This document shows positions 1-8,437 of a stretch of 64,000 nucleotides of DNA, one piece after another. The position numbers and the translations under genes were made by a program. This DNA is from Bacteroidaceae bacterium (GTDB taxonomy: Bacteria; Bacteroidota; Bacteroidia; Bacteroidales; Bacteroidaceae), in contig JAFSPM010000032.1 in assembly GCA_017442855.1 (NCBI GenBank), positions 1-64,000 of the forward strand, read 5' to 3'. Within the stretch, counting starts at the first letter, position 1, and each line of letters begins with the position of its first letter. Below the pieces are notes generated by a model. That model ran no database searches. It saw nothing but the letters and a program-made list of their open reading frames with translations, and was not told where the DNA came from.

Positions 1-747
1 AAGTGAGTTAGTCGAAAAGAACTCTATAAAGTCACCAACATATATTTTTGCCCACCTAGGATTATCCATCAATTCATTGTTCAGTCCACGCATTAAGGAT
101 TTGAGTTTGTCAATTATCCTGATTTGGGTTGCAATGCGTTCTTCAACAAGAGCTATTAGATGACCTATTTTGTGTTGTTCTTTTAGCGTAGGGAAACAGA
201 ATGAAAGACTCTTAACTATTTCAGCAGATAGGTTCCCTTGTCCACCCTGCAGATATGCTTGGAGTATTTTATCCACACGTTTCTCCCATGCAGATTTGAG
301 AAAGACATTATCATATGGCGACCTAATACATAGTATTGCTTGATTAATTGCACCTTTTATTTTGCTTATGGCAATCTGTCCACTTGTTGCTCCATACAAA
401 GCAAGCAACAAATCTCCTTCTTCTACAATTTTAGCAGACGAGTTGTTTAACCCTGGCTCTGAAAGGAATAATTCTGTAGAGTCAGAGGCTATTTCACCTG
501 AACGTATGAATGGTATATCACCATCATAATATGCCTTATTCGTAGAAGAAGGTGTGCCTCCAGAAAAGAAAGTACAATTGTTTTTCAAACGTTCTTTCTT
601 CCATACCCCACTAAACTCTGGGAATCTCAAAGTTGGGACATTGCCCTTCGGGCGAAGTCCCGCACGCTCGGCAGAGTTCAAACAAGTTTGGCTCTGCTCT
701 CTCTTATTTGGGACATTGAGGACTTTATCTTGTTTGTCTGTTGCCAT
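1..747 (-). CDS. hsdS: Type I restriction enzyme specificity subunit HsdS (partial, C-terminus beyond left edge)
   Basis: The minus-strand frame is open from ATG at 747 to the window edge, giving 249 codons. HsdS subunits choose the DNA target for the HsdR/HsdM complex through two target-recognition domains. The first begins near residue 40 with the family-typical LRFPEFSGVW, followed by FFSGGTPSS around residues 60-67. It is closed by a helical spacer (LKEQHKIGHLIALVEERI, about residues 190-207) that is typical of the conserved coiled region of HsdS. Only this first half is visible. The gene starts 5 bases after the stop of the AlbA-type gene, so it is the last visible gene of the hsdR-hsdM operon. 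Residues 18-38, before the first domain, are encoded by two adjacent inverted repeats. Family assignment is secure; target and completeness cannot be judged. Confidence 0.9.
   Translation of the reverse strand, partial: MATDKQDKVLNVPNKREQSQTCLNSAERAGLRPKGNVPTLRFPEFSGVWKKERLKNNCTFFSGGTPSSTNKAYYDGDIPFIRSGEIASDSTELFLSEPGLNNSSAKIVEEGDLLLALYGATSGQIAISKIKGAINQAILCIRSPYDNVFLKSAWEKRVDKILQAYLQGGQGNLSAEIVKSLSFCFPTLKEQHKIGHLIALVEERIATQIRIIDKLKSLMRGLNNELMDNPRWAKIYVGDFIEFFSTNSL
635..697. repeat. Two adjacent inverted repeats inside the 5' end of hsdS
   Basis: The first has arms GGGACATTGCCC (635-646) and GGGCGAAGTCCC (650-661), pairing at 10 of 12 positions around a 3-base loop. The second has arms GCAGAGTTCAAAC (671-683) and GTTTGGCTCTGC (686-697) around a 2-base loop, with one unpaired base. 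Both lie in frame in hsdS and encode the residues just before the first target-recognition domain. They could be palindromic insertions or recombination sites; neither is proven. Confidence 0.6.
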
Positions 748-752
748 ATTCA

Positions 753-2462
753 TTACTCCTCTGATGATTGTGAATACTTCAAGTGCATCGCTTTCTCTGT
801 TAGACGATATCGTTGATATGGGTGATTGGGCTGTTCTGGATACTTACGCTCTATGATGCCTGCATTGAGTGCAGGTTCAAGGTAATTAACTCTAAACCTA
901 AATCGTGTCTTCAGTCCACAGCGTTCCATTAACTCCAGTGTAGAGAGATACTCAAAGTTCATGACCTCCATCAATCTTATAACCTGCTTACTAAGACTTG
1001 GCTCCTTTTTTGAACTTGGCTCCTTTTTTGAACTTGGCTCCTTTTTTGAACTTGGCTCCTTTATCGAACTTGTACCCTTTTGGGAACTTATGTCTTTTTC
1101 GGAACCCCTTCCTTTTTCGGAACCCCTTCCTTTTTCGGAACCCCTTTGTTTTTCGGAACTTGGCTCCTTTTTGGAACTTGTACCCTTTGTTGAGCTTATG
1201 TCTTTTTCTGAACTTATGCCTTTTTCTGAACTTATGCCTTTATGGGTGGTAGTTGTATCTACCGTCAACTGTATATAACTGGACTTATCGACAGGACGCT
1301 TGAATGTGACCCATACGAAATTGGGATTGGTCTGCCAAACAGGCTCTTCAACACCAGCGGCAGCGCAAGAGTCTATAATACGACGAACACCTGAGCCCCA
1401 GCTTTCAAGGAATGTACTTCTATAAAGGAATGTGGCTATCAGCGGATTATATGGGTGTGAGTTATGAGGCTGCTTGATAGTCTCAGGTGTCAGTTCTGGA
1501 GGAAGAACGCCAGGATTCTCAATCTCTACGCGGTCATCATAGACGGCAATGCCGACAGATGTACCAGGCTGGTCGTACCGTCGATGGCAAAGACTATTAA
1601 CAAGGGTTTCGCGCAATGCTTCTACAGGGATTTCAAGTTGTTCCATACGACGGAGGCCCACAATCTTACCACTCAGATTGAGGTGCTTAAAGAGGAATGA
1701 CATACCTGCGTCGAGAAGGTCAAAGAAGTTTCCCTCTGCCTGCTGGTTGTCGCCAAACTCATTCTTTCCTGTACCACGAAAGCGGGCCATGCGCAAGCGA
1801 AGTTGCGGATAGCCATAGAGTTTCTTAGTGAATAGCATTACTGCAGCATTGTTCAACTTGCCATCATTAAGCAGTTCTGACTTTTGGAGTAAAGTCTCTA
1901 TCGGTTCCGTCATGGCGGCTTCATGAAGACGACCACCCTCAATGCCCAAACGAATAGCACCGCGTATTCTGTCTTCGTCAAGGTCGGCGATGGTTATTCC
2001 GTCTGCTTCCTGTCGTTCCCAAGCAAAGTATTGTGGTTTACTCTGTTTAAGTCGTTCTTCGAACATTTCACGGGGCATCACTTTTGTAGTGCTTTCCACC
2101 TTGTAATAGGGACGACCATTGCAGGTGTATGGTGTATGTCCCCATACCCACGGTTCAAAGTACATGGCTATAACTTGATTGTCTGGATGATCTGGTACAT
2201 CAACATACTCTACCTTTATGTCAATAGCAGGTTCCAGACAGGTAAGTGCTCCTGCAATTTCCCTGCGGGTATTGTCGGTTACCTGCTGACCAACAATCTT
2301 CAGTGACGTTGGAGCAACACCTATGATAAGCCAGCCGCCTTCGGTATTCAGGAAAGCACATGCAGAGTGCATCCCGTCCTTCAGTTCCCCCGTCGTTTTC
2401 TTTAGTTCCAACGTGCGGGTCTCGTCTGATTTAATGATAGACTTTATATCGTCAATTGTCAT
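753..2462 (-). CDS. Schlafen/AlbA-type putative ATP-binding protein with hexapeptide repeat linker
   Basis: The protein has 569 residues. Residues about 10-130 match the AlbA_2 (Schlafen-type) domain (TLELKKTTGELKDG, FLNTEGGWLIIGV). A GHKL-like ATPase region follows (ALRETLVNSLCHRRYD, WGSGVRRIIDSC; about 280-380). Residues about 405-490 are a low-complexity run of about 14 hexads of the form S-S-x-K-x-x. The last 70 residues look like a winged helix (STLELMERCGLKTRFRFRVNYLEPAL). Genes of this type often sit between hsdM and hsdS in Bacteroidota type I loci; their role is not settled, and accessory nucleic-acid binding or regulation is inferred. It starts 12 bases after hsdM and ends 5 bases before hsdS, so it is surely co-transcribed. 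Confidence 0.8.
   Translation of the reverse strand: MTIDDIKSIIKSDETRTLELKKTTGELKDGMHSACAFLNTEGGWLIIGVAPTSLKIVGQQVTDNTRREIAGALTCLEPAIDIKVEYVDVPDHPDNQVIAMYFEPWVWGHTPYTCNGRPYYKVESTTKVMPREMFEERLKQSKPQYFAWERQEADGITIADLDEDRIRGAIRLGIEGGRLHEAAMTEPIETLLQKSELLNDGKLNNAAVMLFTKKLYGYPQLRLRMARFRGTGKNEFGDNQQAEGNFFDLLDAGMSFLFKHLNLSGKIVGLRRMEQLEIPVEALRETLVNSLCHRRYDQPGTSVGIAVYDDRVEIENPGVLPPELTPETIKQPHNSHPYNPLIATFLYRSTFLESWGSGVRRIIDSCAAAGVEEPVWQTNPNFVWVTFKRPVDKSSYIQLTVDTTTTHKGISSEKGISSEKDISSTKGTSSKKEPSSEKQRGSEKGRGSEKGRGSEKDISSQKGTSSIKEPSSKKEPSSKKEPSSKKEPSLSKQVIRLMEVMNFEYLSTLELMERCGLKTRFRFRVNYLEPALNAGIIERKYPEQPNHPYQRYRLTEKAMHLKYSQSSEE
990..1245. repeat. 18-bp coding minisatellite
   Basis: About 14 tandem units of 18 bases lie inside the AlbA-type gene. 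Sub-blocks are identical or nearly so (three copies each of GGCTCCTTTTTTGAACTT and CCCCTTCCTTTTTCGGAA types). Because 18 is a multiple of 3, gain or loss of units would change linker length by six residues without breaking the frame. Confidence 0.85.
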
Positions 2463-2474
2463 ACGCTGTTTCTT

Positions 2475-4019
2475 TTATTCTACGATACCCAACTCCTTCA
2501 GATAAACCTCAATCTGTTTGTCAAGGTCTGCACGTTTGGCTTCCAACTCTTTGATTTCACCCATTACGGCATGGATGTCGATGGGTTCTTCCTCCTCAAA
2601 AGTATCTACATAGCGGGGAATGTTGAGGTTATAGTCATTGTCAATGATTTCTTGCATCGTAGCCAGATGGCTATACTTCTCTATCTCTTTGCGCTCCCTA
2701 TAAGTGTCGATAATCTTTTGGATATGCTCAGGACGGAGTTTGTTCTGAGTCTTCACCTTCTCAAACTCCTTGCTGGCATCAATAAAGAGCACATTATCAC
2801 CCTCCTTGCGGCATTTCTTGATAACAATAATACACGTCGGTATGCTGGTACCATAGAAGATGTTGGCTGGCAAACCGATGATGGCATCAATGTAGTTGCG
2901 CTTCTCAATGAGGAACTGGCGAATCTTTCCCTCGGCAGATCCACGGAACAACACTCCATGCGGAGCCACGCAAGCCATCGTGCCGCCATCGTTCAAGTGA
3001 TAGATCATGTGAAGGATGAAAGCATAGTCGGCTTTTGACTTCGGAGCCAGCACACCAGCCTTGCTGAAACGGTCGTCGTTATTGAACTTGGCAGCAGCAC
3101 TCCAGTCTGCAGAGAAAGGCGGATTGGCCACCACAGCATCAAACTGGCGGTCATCAAAGGCATCTGCCTCCAATGTGTCGCCGTTCTGAATGTCGAAGTC
3201 GTTATACTTCACACCATGCAGCAGCATGTTCATACGGGCCAGATTGAACGTAGTAGGGTTCTTCTCCTGTCCGAAGATACAGTCTGCCTTACCGCTTCGG
3301 GCAGTGCGCAACAGTAAGGAGCCGGAGCCACAAGTAGGGTCATAGACATTCTTCAGACGGGTCTTTCCTGTGGTTACTATCTCCGCCAATATCTGGCTTA
3401 CCTCCTGTGGCGTATAGAACTCACCTGCCTTTTTTCCAGCACCTGCGGCAAACTGTCCTATCATATATTCGTAGGCATCGCCCAAAATGTCAATGTCGCT
3501 GGCATCTTCCAGTCCAAAGTCAATACCATTTAGGGCAACCAGAACATCACTAATCAGTCTGTTCTTGTCGTCAGATGTCTTGCCAAGTTTGGGCGAAGCG
3601 AGGTCAATGTCGGAGAAAAGACCGCCGAAGTCATCTTCGCTTTCCTGCCCGATGGTGCTGTCCTCAATCTTTTTTAATGAACGTTCCAGTTGAGGTAGGA
3701 TATTCTCCTTACGACCAATGGCATCAATGATAGTGGAGAAAAGAAAATCCGGCTCCACAAAGTAGCCGAGGTTATCAACGCACATGACTTTGATTTCCTC
3801 TTTCATTTCTTCGTCGTTACTCTGCCAAACCTTTTGGAAGGTTGTCTCGTCAGCCTCCAATTCATCATTAACGTACAACTCTATCTTTTCAGACAGGTAC
3901 TTGTAGAAGATAAAACCAAGGGAGAAATACATGAAGTCGCTTGCCGACATGTTCCCTCTCAGCGTATTGGCAACCGTCCAAAGTTGGCTGCGCAGTTTTT
4001 GTTGTAGGTCTTCGCCCAT
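2475..4019 (-). CDS. hsdM: Type I restriction-modification DNA methyltransferase subunit HsdM
   Basis: This is the N6-adenine methyltransferase subunit of the type I complex; with HsdS it methylates the target and with HsdR it forms the restriction enzyme. The 514-residue length is normal. The N-terminal HsdM helical domain (LWTVANTLRGNMSASDFMYF) is followed by the S-adenosylmethionine motif DPTCGSGSLLL (about 222-232) and the catalytic NPPF (about 297-300, in VVANPPFSADW). The C-terminus has a coiled segment (IKELEAKRADLDKQI). The frame extends to a TTG at 4043 that overlaps hsdR, but ATG at 4019 leaves a 14-base gap and is preferred. The sequence is intact. Confidence 0.95.
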   Translation of the reverse strand: MGEDLQQKLRSQLWTVANTLRGNMSASDFMYFSLGFIFYKYLSEKIELYVNDELEADETTFQKVWQSNDEEMKEEIKVMCVDNLGYFVEPDFLFSTIIDAIGRKENILPQLERSLKKIEDSTIGQESEDDFGGLFSDIDLASPKLGKTSDDKNRLISDVLVALNGIDFGLEDASDIDILGDAYEYMIGQFAAGAGKKAGEFYTPQEVSQILAEIVTTGKTRLKNVYDPTCGSGSLLLRTARSGKADCIFGQEKNPTTFNLARMNMLLHGVKYNDFDIQNGDTLEADAFDDRQFDAVVANPPFSADWSAAAKFNNDDRFSKAGVLAPKSKADYAFILHMIYHLNDGGTMACVAPHGVLFRGSAEGKIRQFLIEKRNYIDAIIGLPANIFYGTSIPTCIIVIKKCRKEGDNVLFIDASKEFEKVKTQNKLRPEHIQKIIDTYRERKEIEKYSHLATMQEIIDNDYNLNIPRYVDTFEEEEPIDIHAVMGEIKELEAKRADLDKQIEVYLKELGIVE

Positions 4020-4033
4020 ATCTTGTTTTCTAT

Positions 4034-6856
4034 TTAGTCCCAATTATAAGTGTTAATAATCTCACGCAGTTGTTCCACAATACGTTTCAGCATCAACGAG
4101 CGTTCCATCAGCCTCAGTCCTTTCTTGGCACGAATAGCTTTCTGGATGATTTCCGGCTTCTCTCTGTGCAAGTAGTCGTACTCTGAAATAAACTTCGTCA
4201 AGGCTTCTTCGTCAATTCCTTCAAAAGTTGCCAGACTGTGAACAGCATTGCTACGTGAAGTTGTAATATAGTCGTTCAAACGACTTTCCAAGTCCATTGT
4301 ACCATTGGCTTTTGCTTGTTGGAAGCCTTGTTTGTCGTTATCCACATTCTCACGGATGAAATCATCTATCAGTTTCGACTTGTTGCGCATCACGGCATCT
4401 TTGATCATCGTGTCAAGAATGTCTTGACGCTTCTTGCTGTAGTCCTCTTCATCAGGATTCAGGTTAGCAATCAATTCAAGAATATAGGCCACATTGATGA
4501 CATCACTATGCAATAATTCCAGACAGAAGTCTATATCCTCCAAGCCACTTTCGCCATTATAAAGCGTTTCTCCCTCGTTAGCTATCATTGGGACATCTGT
4601 AGGAGAATCGATAATTCCCACAGTAATGTCGAGGTACTTGCTTCGGAAATCAGCATACTCCTGTTCGGTCATATAGAAATCTGGACTGGAAGCATCGTAG
4701 TCCTCGTATATCTGTATTTCCGCATGCTTCTTGATAATCTCACGGAATGCCAGTACAAAATCTCGCTTATCGAGTTCACTTTGTAATGTATCTATATACT
4801 GTGGTTTGGGGTATTTCTTCAAAAAGTTAATCGTAAGGTCGTTCAGTTCCTTCTTTACTTCCTCAAACGGTTCACGGACAATCGTCTTATCTATTTCATC
4901 TTCATCGCTGAATAGTTTGATGGCAGCATCAACGTTTTCCTTCATGTCTCGAAAACATACCACCTTGCCGAAACGCTTCTTCTCGTTCAGCACACGGTTG
5001 GTACGGCTGAATGCCTGTAACAGTCCGTGATACTCCAGATTCTTGTCAACATAGAGCGTATTCAGTTTCTTGGCATCAAAGCCAGTCAGGAACATACCCA
5101 CCACAAGCAACAGGTCAAGCGGCTCCATTTCCGGCTTTTTCTTCTTCATGCGCAGGTTGATGTCATCGTAGTACGCACTGAAGTTGTCCGTCGTGAAGGC
5201 GGTACCAAACATTCCGTTATAATCATCCATGATGGCCTGAAGTTCGTCGGCAGTCACGTTTTCGTTTTCAAAACCCTGATTCATGCCTGTCTGATTGTCG
5301 TCCTGACTGTCGTTGGCAGCGTATGTGAAGACTGCACCAACCTTGATTTTTGGATTGAGCGACTTGAAAATCTTGTAGTATTTCAAGAGCATCGGCACCG
5401 ACTGAATGGCAAAGAGCGCATTGTATTCTCCGTCGAACGTTGATTTGTTGAAGTTGTTCAGAATGAACTGAGCAATCTCTGTCATCCTCTTCTCGTTGAA
5501 CAGGTCAACGCCCTGCTGTCCCTTATAGTATTCCACCAAGAAACCAAGCACATTCTCGTCGGCAATGGCATCCTTGATAAGATAGTGGTGCAGGCAGTCG
5601 CCGAACACTTCTTTGGTTGTCTTGTCTTGTTTCGCATTCTCAGGGAATATCGGAGTTCCCGTGAATCCGAATATCTGGAGGTTATTGAAGAATCTAACAA
5701 TATTCTTGTGGCAGTCGCCAAAATGACTGCGGTGGCACTCGTCGAATATCATCACCACCTTTTTGTCTCTCACCCCTTGCAACTTCTTGTTGTAGTAGTC
5801 GCGGGTAACTGCGCAGTTCAGTTTCTGCAATGTGGTAATGATGATTTTGCTATCGCCACAAAGTCGCTTGATAAGTTCCTTGGTGTTGTCTGTATTGTCA
5901 ACGGCACCAGGCTCAAACGCTTCATATTCAGATTGAGTTTGTGTATCGAGGTCGTGACGGTCAACCACAAACATCACTTTGTCAATACCGTCAATCTCGC
6001 TCACCAACTGAGCCGCCTTGAACGAGGTGAGCGTCTTTCCTGCTCCTGTGGTGTGCCATATATAGCCGTTCTTGTTCGTGTTCTCCTCTCGGTCAAGAAT
6101 TTGCTCCACGGCATAGAACTGGTAAGGACGCAACACCATCAGGCATTTGTCGCCCTCATGCAGCACAATGTACTTGCTAATCATTTTGCCAAGGTTGCAC
6201 TTGTCAAAGAAGAAGTAGGCAAACTTACTCAGGTCGTTGAATGGCACATTTTCTGCATCTGTCCAGTTGAATGTGAACTTATAGCCGCTATTCGGATTGT
6301 TAGCAAAATAGCGGGTATTTACGCCGTTGCTGATAACGAAGAGTTGGATGTAGTCGAAGAGTCCATGAAACGAAGTCTTGTGGTAACGCTGAATTTGGTT
6401 GTATGCCTGTTTCAACTCTACACCACGCCTTTTCAACTCTATCTGCACCAGTGGCAGACCATTAATAAGGATGGTCACATCATAGCGACATTTCTTGCGC
6501 CCCTCTACGGTAATCTGATTCGATACCTGAAATTCGTTCTGGCACCATTGTTGCTTGTTGATGAACTCAATCCATACACGTTCACCATTCTCCAGTCGGA
6601 AGTTCTTCAGGTCACGAAGTTTCTTGGCCTTCTCAAAGCGAGTACCGCCCTCTAAATAGAGCAAAATCTTGTCGAACTCCTTATCGGTAAAGTGTTCACG
6701 CCCATGTTCAGCCAGTTCCTTGCGGTTATGCTTTTCCAACTGAACCTTGAAATTGGCAAGCAAGTTCTCCTCTTCCTTGATGGAGACGTACTCATAGCTC
6801 ATCTCCGTCAGGGTTTTAATCAGTCCTTGCTCCAGTATCTCTTCGCTCTGTGTCAT
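4034..6856 (-). CDS. hsdR: Type I restriction endonuclease subunit HsdR
   Basis: This is the motor and nuclease subunit, which translocates DNA with ATP and cuts far from the recognition site. The protein has 940 residues. The N-terminal PD-(D/E)xK nuclease is visible as DVTILINGLPLVQIELKRRG (near residue 140). Helicase motifs follow: Walker A TTGAGKT (about 267-273), DECHRSHFG (about 372), FGFTGTPIF, and in the second RecA lobe FLTGFDAKKLNTLYVDK and LLQAFSRTNR. The C-terminus is helical, as expected for HsdM docking. The open frame reaches 6904, but a -7 promoter element sits at 6911-6918, so the ATG at 6856 (MTQSEEILEQ) is the likely start. First gene of the operon. Confidence 0.95.
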   Translation of the reverse strand: MTQSEEILEQGLIKTLTEMSYEYVSIKEEENLLANFKVQLEKHNRKELAEHGREHFTDKEFDKILLYLEGGTRFEKAKKLRDLKNFRLENGERVWIEFINKQQWCQNEFQVSNQITVEGRKKCRYDVTILINGLPLVQIELKRRGVELKQAYNQIQRYHKTSFHGLFDYIQLFVISNGVNTRYFANNPNSGYKFTFNWTDAENVPFNDLSKFAYFFFDKCNLGKMISKYIVLHEGDKCLMVLRPYQFYAVEQILDREENTNKNGYIWHTTGAGKTLTSFKAAQLVSEIDGIDKVMFVVDRHDLDTQTQSEYEAFEPGAVDNTDNTKELIKRLCGDSKIIITTLQKLNCAVTRDYYNKKLQGVRDKKVVMIFDECHRSHFGDCHKNIVRFFNNLQIFGFTGTPIFPENAKQDKTTKEVFGDCLHHYLIKDAIADENVLGFLVEYYKGQQGVDLFNEKRMTEIAQFILNNFNKSTFDGEYNALFAIQSVPMLLKYYKIFKSLNPKIKVGAVFTYAANDSQDDNQTGMNQGFENENVTADELQAIMDDYNGMFGTAFTTDNFSAYYDDINLRMKKKKPEMEPLDLLLVVGMFLTGFDAKKLNTLYVDKNLEYHGLLQAFSRTNRVLNEKKRFGKVVCFRDMKENVDAAIKLFSDEDEIDKTIVREPFEEVKKELNDLTINFLKKYPKPQYIDTLQSELDKRDFVLAFREIIKKHAEIQIYEDYDASSPDFYMTEQEYADFRSKYLDITVGIIDSPTDVPMIANEGETLYNGESGLEDIDFCLELLHSDVINVAYILELIANLNPDEEDYSKKRQDILDTMIKDAVMRNKSKLIDDFIRENVDNDKQGFQQAKANGTMDLESRLNDYITTSRSNAVHSLATFEGIDEEALTKFISEYDYLHREKPEIIQKAIRAKKGLRLMERSLMLKRIVEQLREIINTYNWD

Positions 6857-6910
6857 ACCTTCGATTGACTTTATATAGGGGAAACAAAATCCCCAATTTA
6901 ACATTTACCG

Positions 6911-6918
6911 CAAAGGTA
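6911..6918 (-). promoter_or_regulatory. Putative -7 element of the hsdR operon
   Basis: Reading the minus strand gives TACCTTTG, which fits the Bacteroidota -7 consensus TAnnTTTG. Predicted transcription start is near 6904, giving a leader of about 48 bases to the ATG at 6856. No convincing -33 box was found. Confidence 0.5.
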
Positions 6919-6977
6919 CTCAAAATTCTGCACATAAATGTGTATAGTAAACAAAAAAGAAACAAATCGTGCTTCTG

Positions 6978-7009
6978 TTTGCTTTTATTCTCTATTTGCA
7001 CTACCTTTA
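6978..7009 (+). promoter_or_regulatory. Putative promoter of the unrecognised gene at 7023
   Basis: TTTG (6978-6981), 20-base spacer, TACCTTTA (7002-7009). Predicted start is near 7014-7016, leaving only a few bases before the candidate ATG codons at 7014 and 7023. It is divergent from the hsdR promoter. Confidence 0.55.
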
Positions 7010-7022
7010 CGGCATGAATACA

Positions 7023-8387
7023 ATGACAACCGAGAATTTCAAATATGCCCTGTTCGACAGACTTATGTCGAACTTCCTTCAGATGACCCATGTGCTGATA
7101 GATGAATGGGACAGTTGTTCATCAGAAGAACTGACCTACGACATTCATTCACTCTGCGTGAAAGGGTCACGACTATGCAACATGATAGACGCTGACCTCG
7201 CCTATCAGCAACAGGATCTCACACATGGTCGCAAGGAGAAAAACAAGAGCTATTTTCTTGAACTGGGCGATCTTATCATGCCACTGGTAAAGCTCATAAC
7301 CAATGATTTAATAGCATCGCAGAACGAGATATCACAAGAAAGGCCCAGTACCAAGGATAGTCTGATGAATCTGGATTCACTGATGCCTAAATTGGCTGAA
7401 TGGGTGCTCCCTATCGCTCCTGATAATGCCAACACTAGGGAGGCATTCACCATACTGCCCATGATGGTAAGCGCTTTTGAAGAAGATGCTGAGTATGAGT
7501 TTTCTTTTGACGAGCCTTGGCAAATCCAGATATTACATGCGTTTAGGTTTTTCTCCATGTTGTGCCTGCTGGCCTTTCACTTCAAGCACCTGGCACAAAT
7601 GATGCACAAGGAATTAGGCAAGGAAGAAGTTGGACACTTGCTGACCAAAAAGGTGCAGACATACCAAGAAACAGCAAAAGGGAAAGAGGAGATGCGTCAT
7701 TTCATCGCTTTGTTAAAATACGAGTATGATGGAAAAATGCCATCAATGGAAGAACTGAACACAGAACGCAGGCTATTAGTAAAGCAAGTGCCTAGGGTAT
7801 TCCAAACTTGCTTCATGGAGCACATAGACGATATCAACGAGCTGGGAGTCAGCATCACAGCCATCAATCCAGTGCCGAATGAAGAAGATTTTGAGGCATT
7901 GTTCGCTGCCATCGCCAAACATCAGTGGATCTCTGAAAACTTATATGAGCACAGCCACCCGAAAGGCAATCAACCAAACATCTACAACAGGATATTCCAC
8001 ACCAGTATTAACGGCAAGCCAGTTGACTTCCATCGTCTGCGAAAGCAAATTGAGCAGATGATAAGCATAATCGAGAGAAAGAACCACTGGTTTTGTATCT
8101 ATAGTGTGCTGAAATATCGCAACTACATTAAAGACCCAGTCGCCACACATTTTGCAGAACAGATGCAAAGTGCCGACTGGTTCCCTCACCTACCCGACGT
8201 GCTTCGGTTTACAGGCGACACCCTTACAGAATATAACGGCTATCTGAATGATACCTCCTTCCCCATTTGGAACCGTGAAAGATATGACAGTTTCCGCTTA
8301 TTAAGGGGTAGGAAAAAGTGGTCGCCCGACCTGTGGCTGAAATTCCAGCGGCTCTGCTTCCAGCTCGATGATTGTTTTACACAATAA
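7023..8387 (+). CDS. Unrecognised protein of about 454 residues, divergent from hsdR
   Basis: I do not recognise this protein. It is acidic to neutral, largely helical in appearance, and has no signal peptide or obvious catalytic motif. One internal stretch (FRFFSMLCLLAFHFKHLAQ) is hydrophobic but looks like a buried helix rather than a clear membrane span. The C-terminal third (PVDFHRLRKQIEQMISII, WFCIYSVLKYRNYI) resembles hypothetical proteins often seen in Prevotella and Bacteroides accessory regions, but I cannot name a family. The frame extends upstream to 6969; ATG at 7014 or 7023 fits the promoter, and 7023 gives at least a short leader. It shares its upstream region with the type I operon. 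Function unknown. Confidence 0.6.
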   Translation: MTTENFKYALFDRLMSNFLQMTHVLIDEWDSCSSEELTYDIHSLCVKGSRLCNMIDADLAYQQQDLTHGRKEKNKSYFLELGDLIMPLVKLITNDLIASQNEISQERPSTKDSLMNLDSLMPKLAEWVLPIAPDNANTREAFTILPMMVSAFEEDAEYEFSFDEPWQIQILHAFRFFSMLCLLAFHFKHLAQMMHKELGKEEVGHLLTKKVQTYQETAKGKEEMRHFIALLKYEYDGKMPSMEELNTERRLLVKQVPRVFQTCFMEHIDDINELGVSITAINPVPNEEDFEALFAAIAKHQWISENLYEHSHPKGNQPNIYNRIFHTSINGKPVDFHRLRKQIEQMISIIERKNHWFCIYSVLKYRNYIKDPVATHFAEQMQSADWFPHLPDVLRFTGDTLTEYNGYLNDTSFPIWNRERYDSFRLLRGRKKWSPDLWLKFQRLCFQLDDCFTQ

Positions 8388-8390
8388 TAT

Positions 8391-8423
8391 TTATCTCCTC
8401 CCCCATGTCAGGGGAGGAGATAA
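8391..8423. terminator. Hairpin between convergent genes
   Basis: A perfect 13-bp stem (TTATCTCCTCCCC / GGGGAGGAGATAA) with a 7-base loop lies between the stops of the convergent genes ending at 8387 and 8438. No strong U-run follows on either strand, so termination is likely but not textbook. Confidence 0.6.
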
Positions 8424-8437
8424 AAAGCGCAGAAAAC

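Noticed and set aside
961-1278. Plus-strand frames across the AlbA minisatellite that encode Phe/Leu-rich repeats
   Set aside because: They are mirror images of the in-frame 18-bp repeat of the minus-strand gene and have no other support.
5585-6655. Long plus-strand frame of 356 codons inside hsdR
   Set aside because: It is antisense to the conserved helicase domain of hsdR and has no family features.
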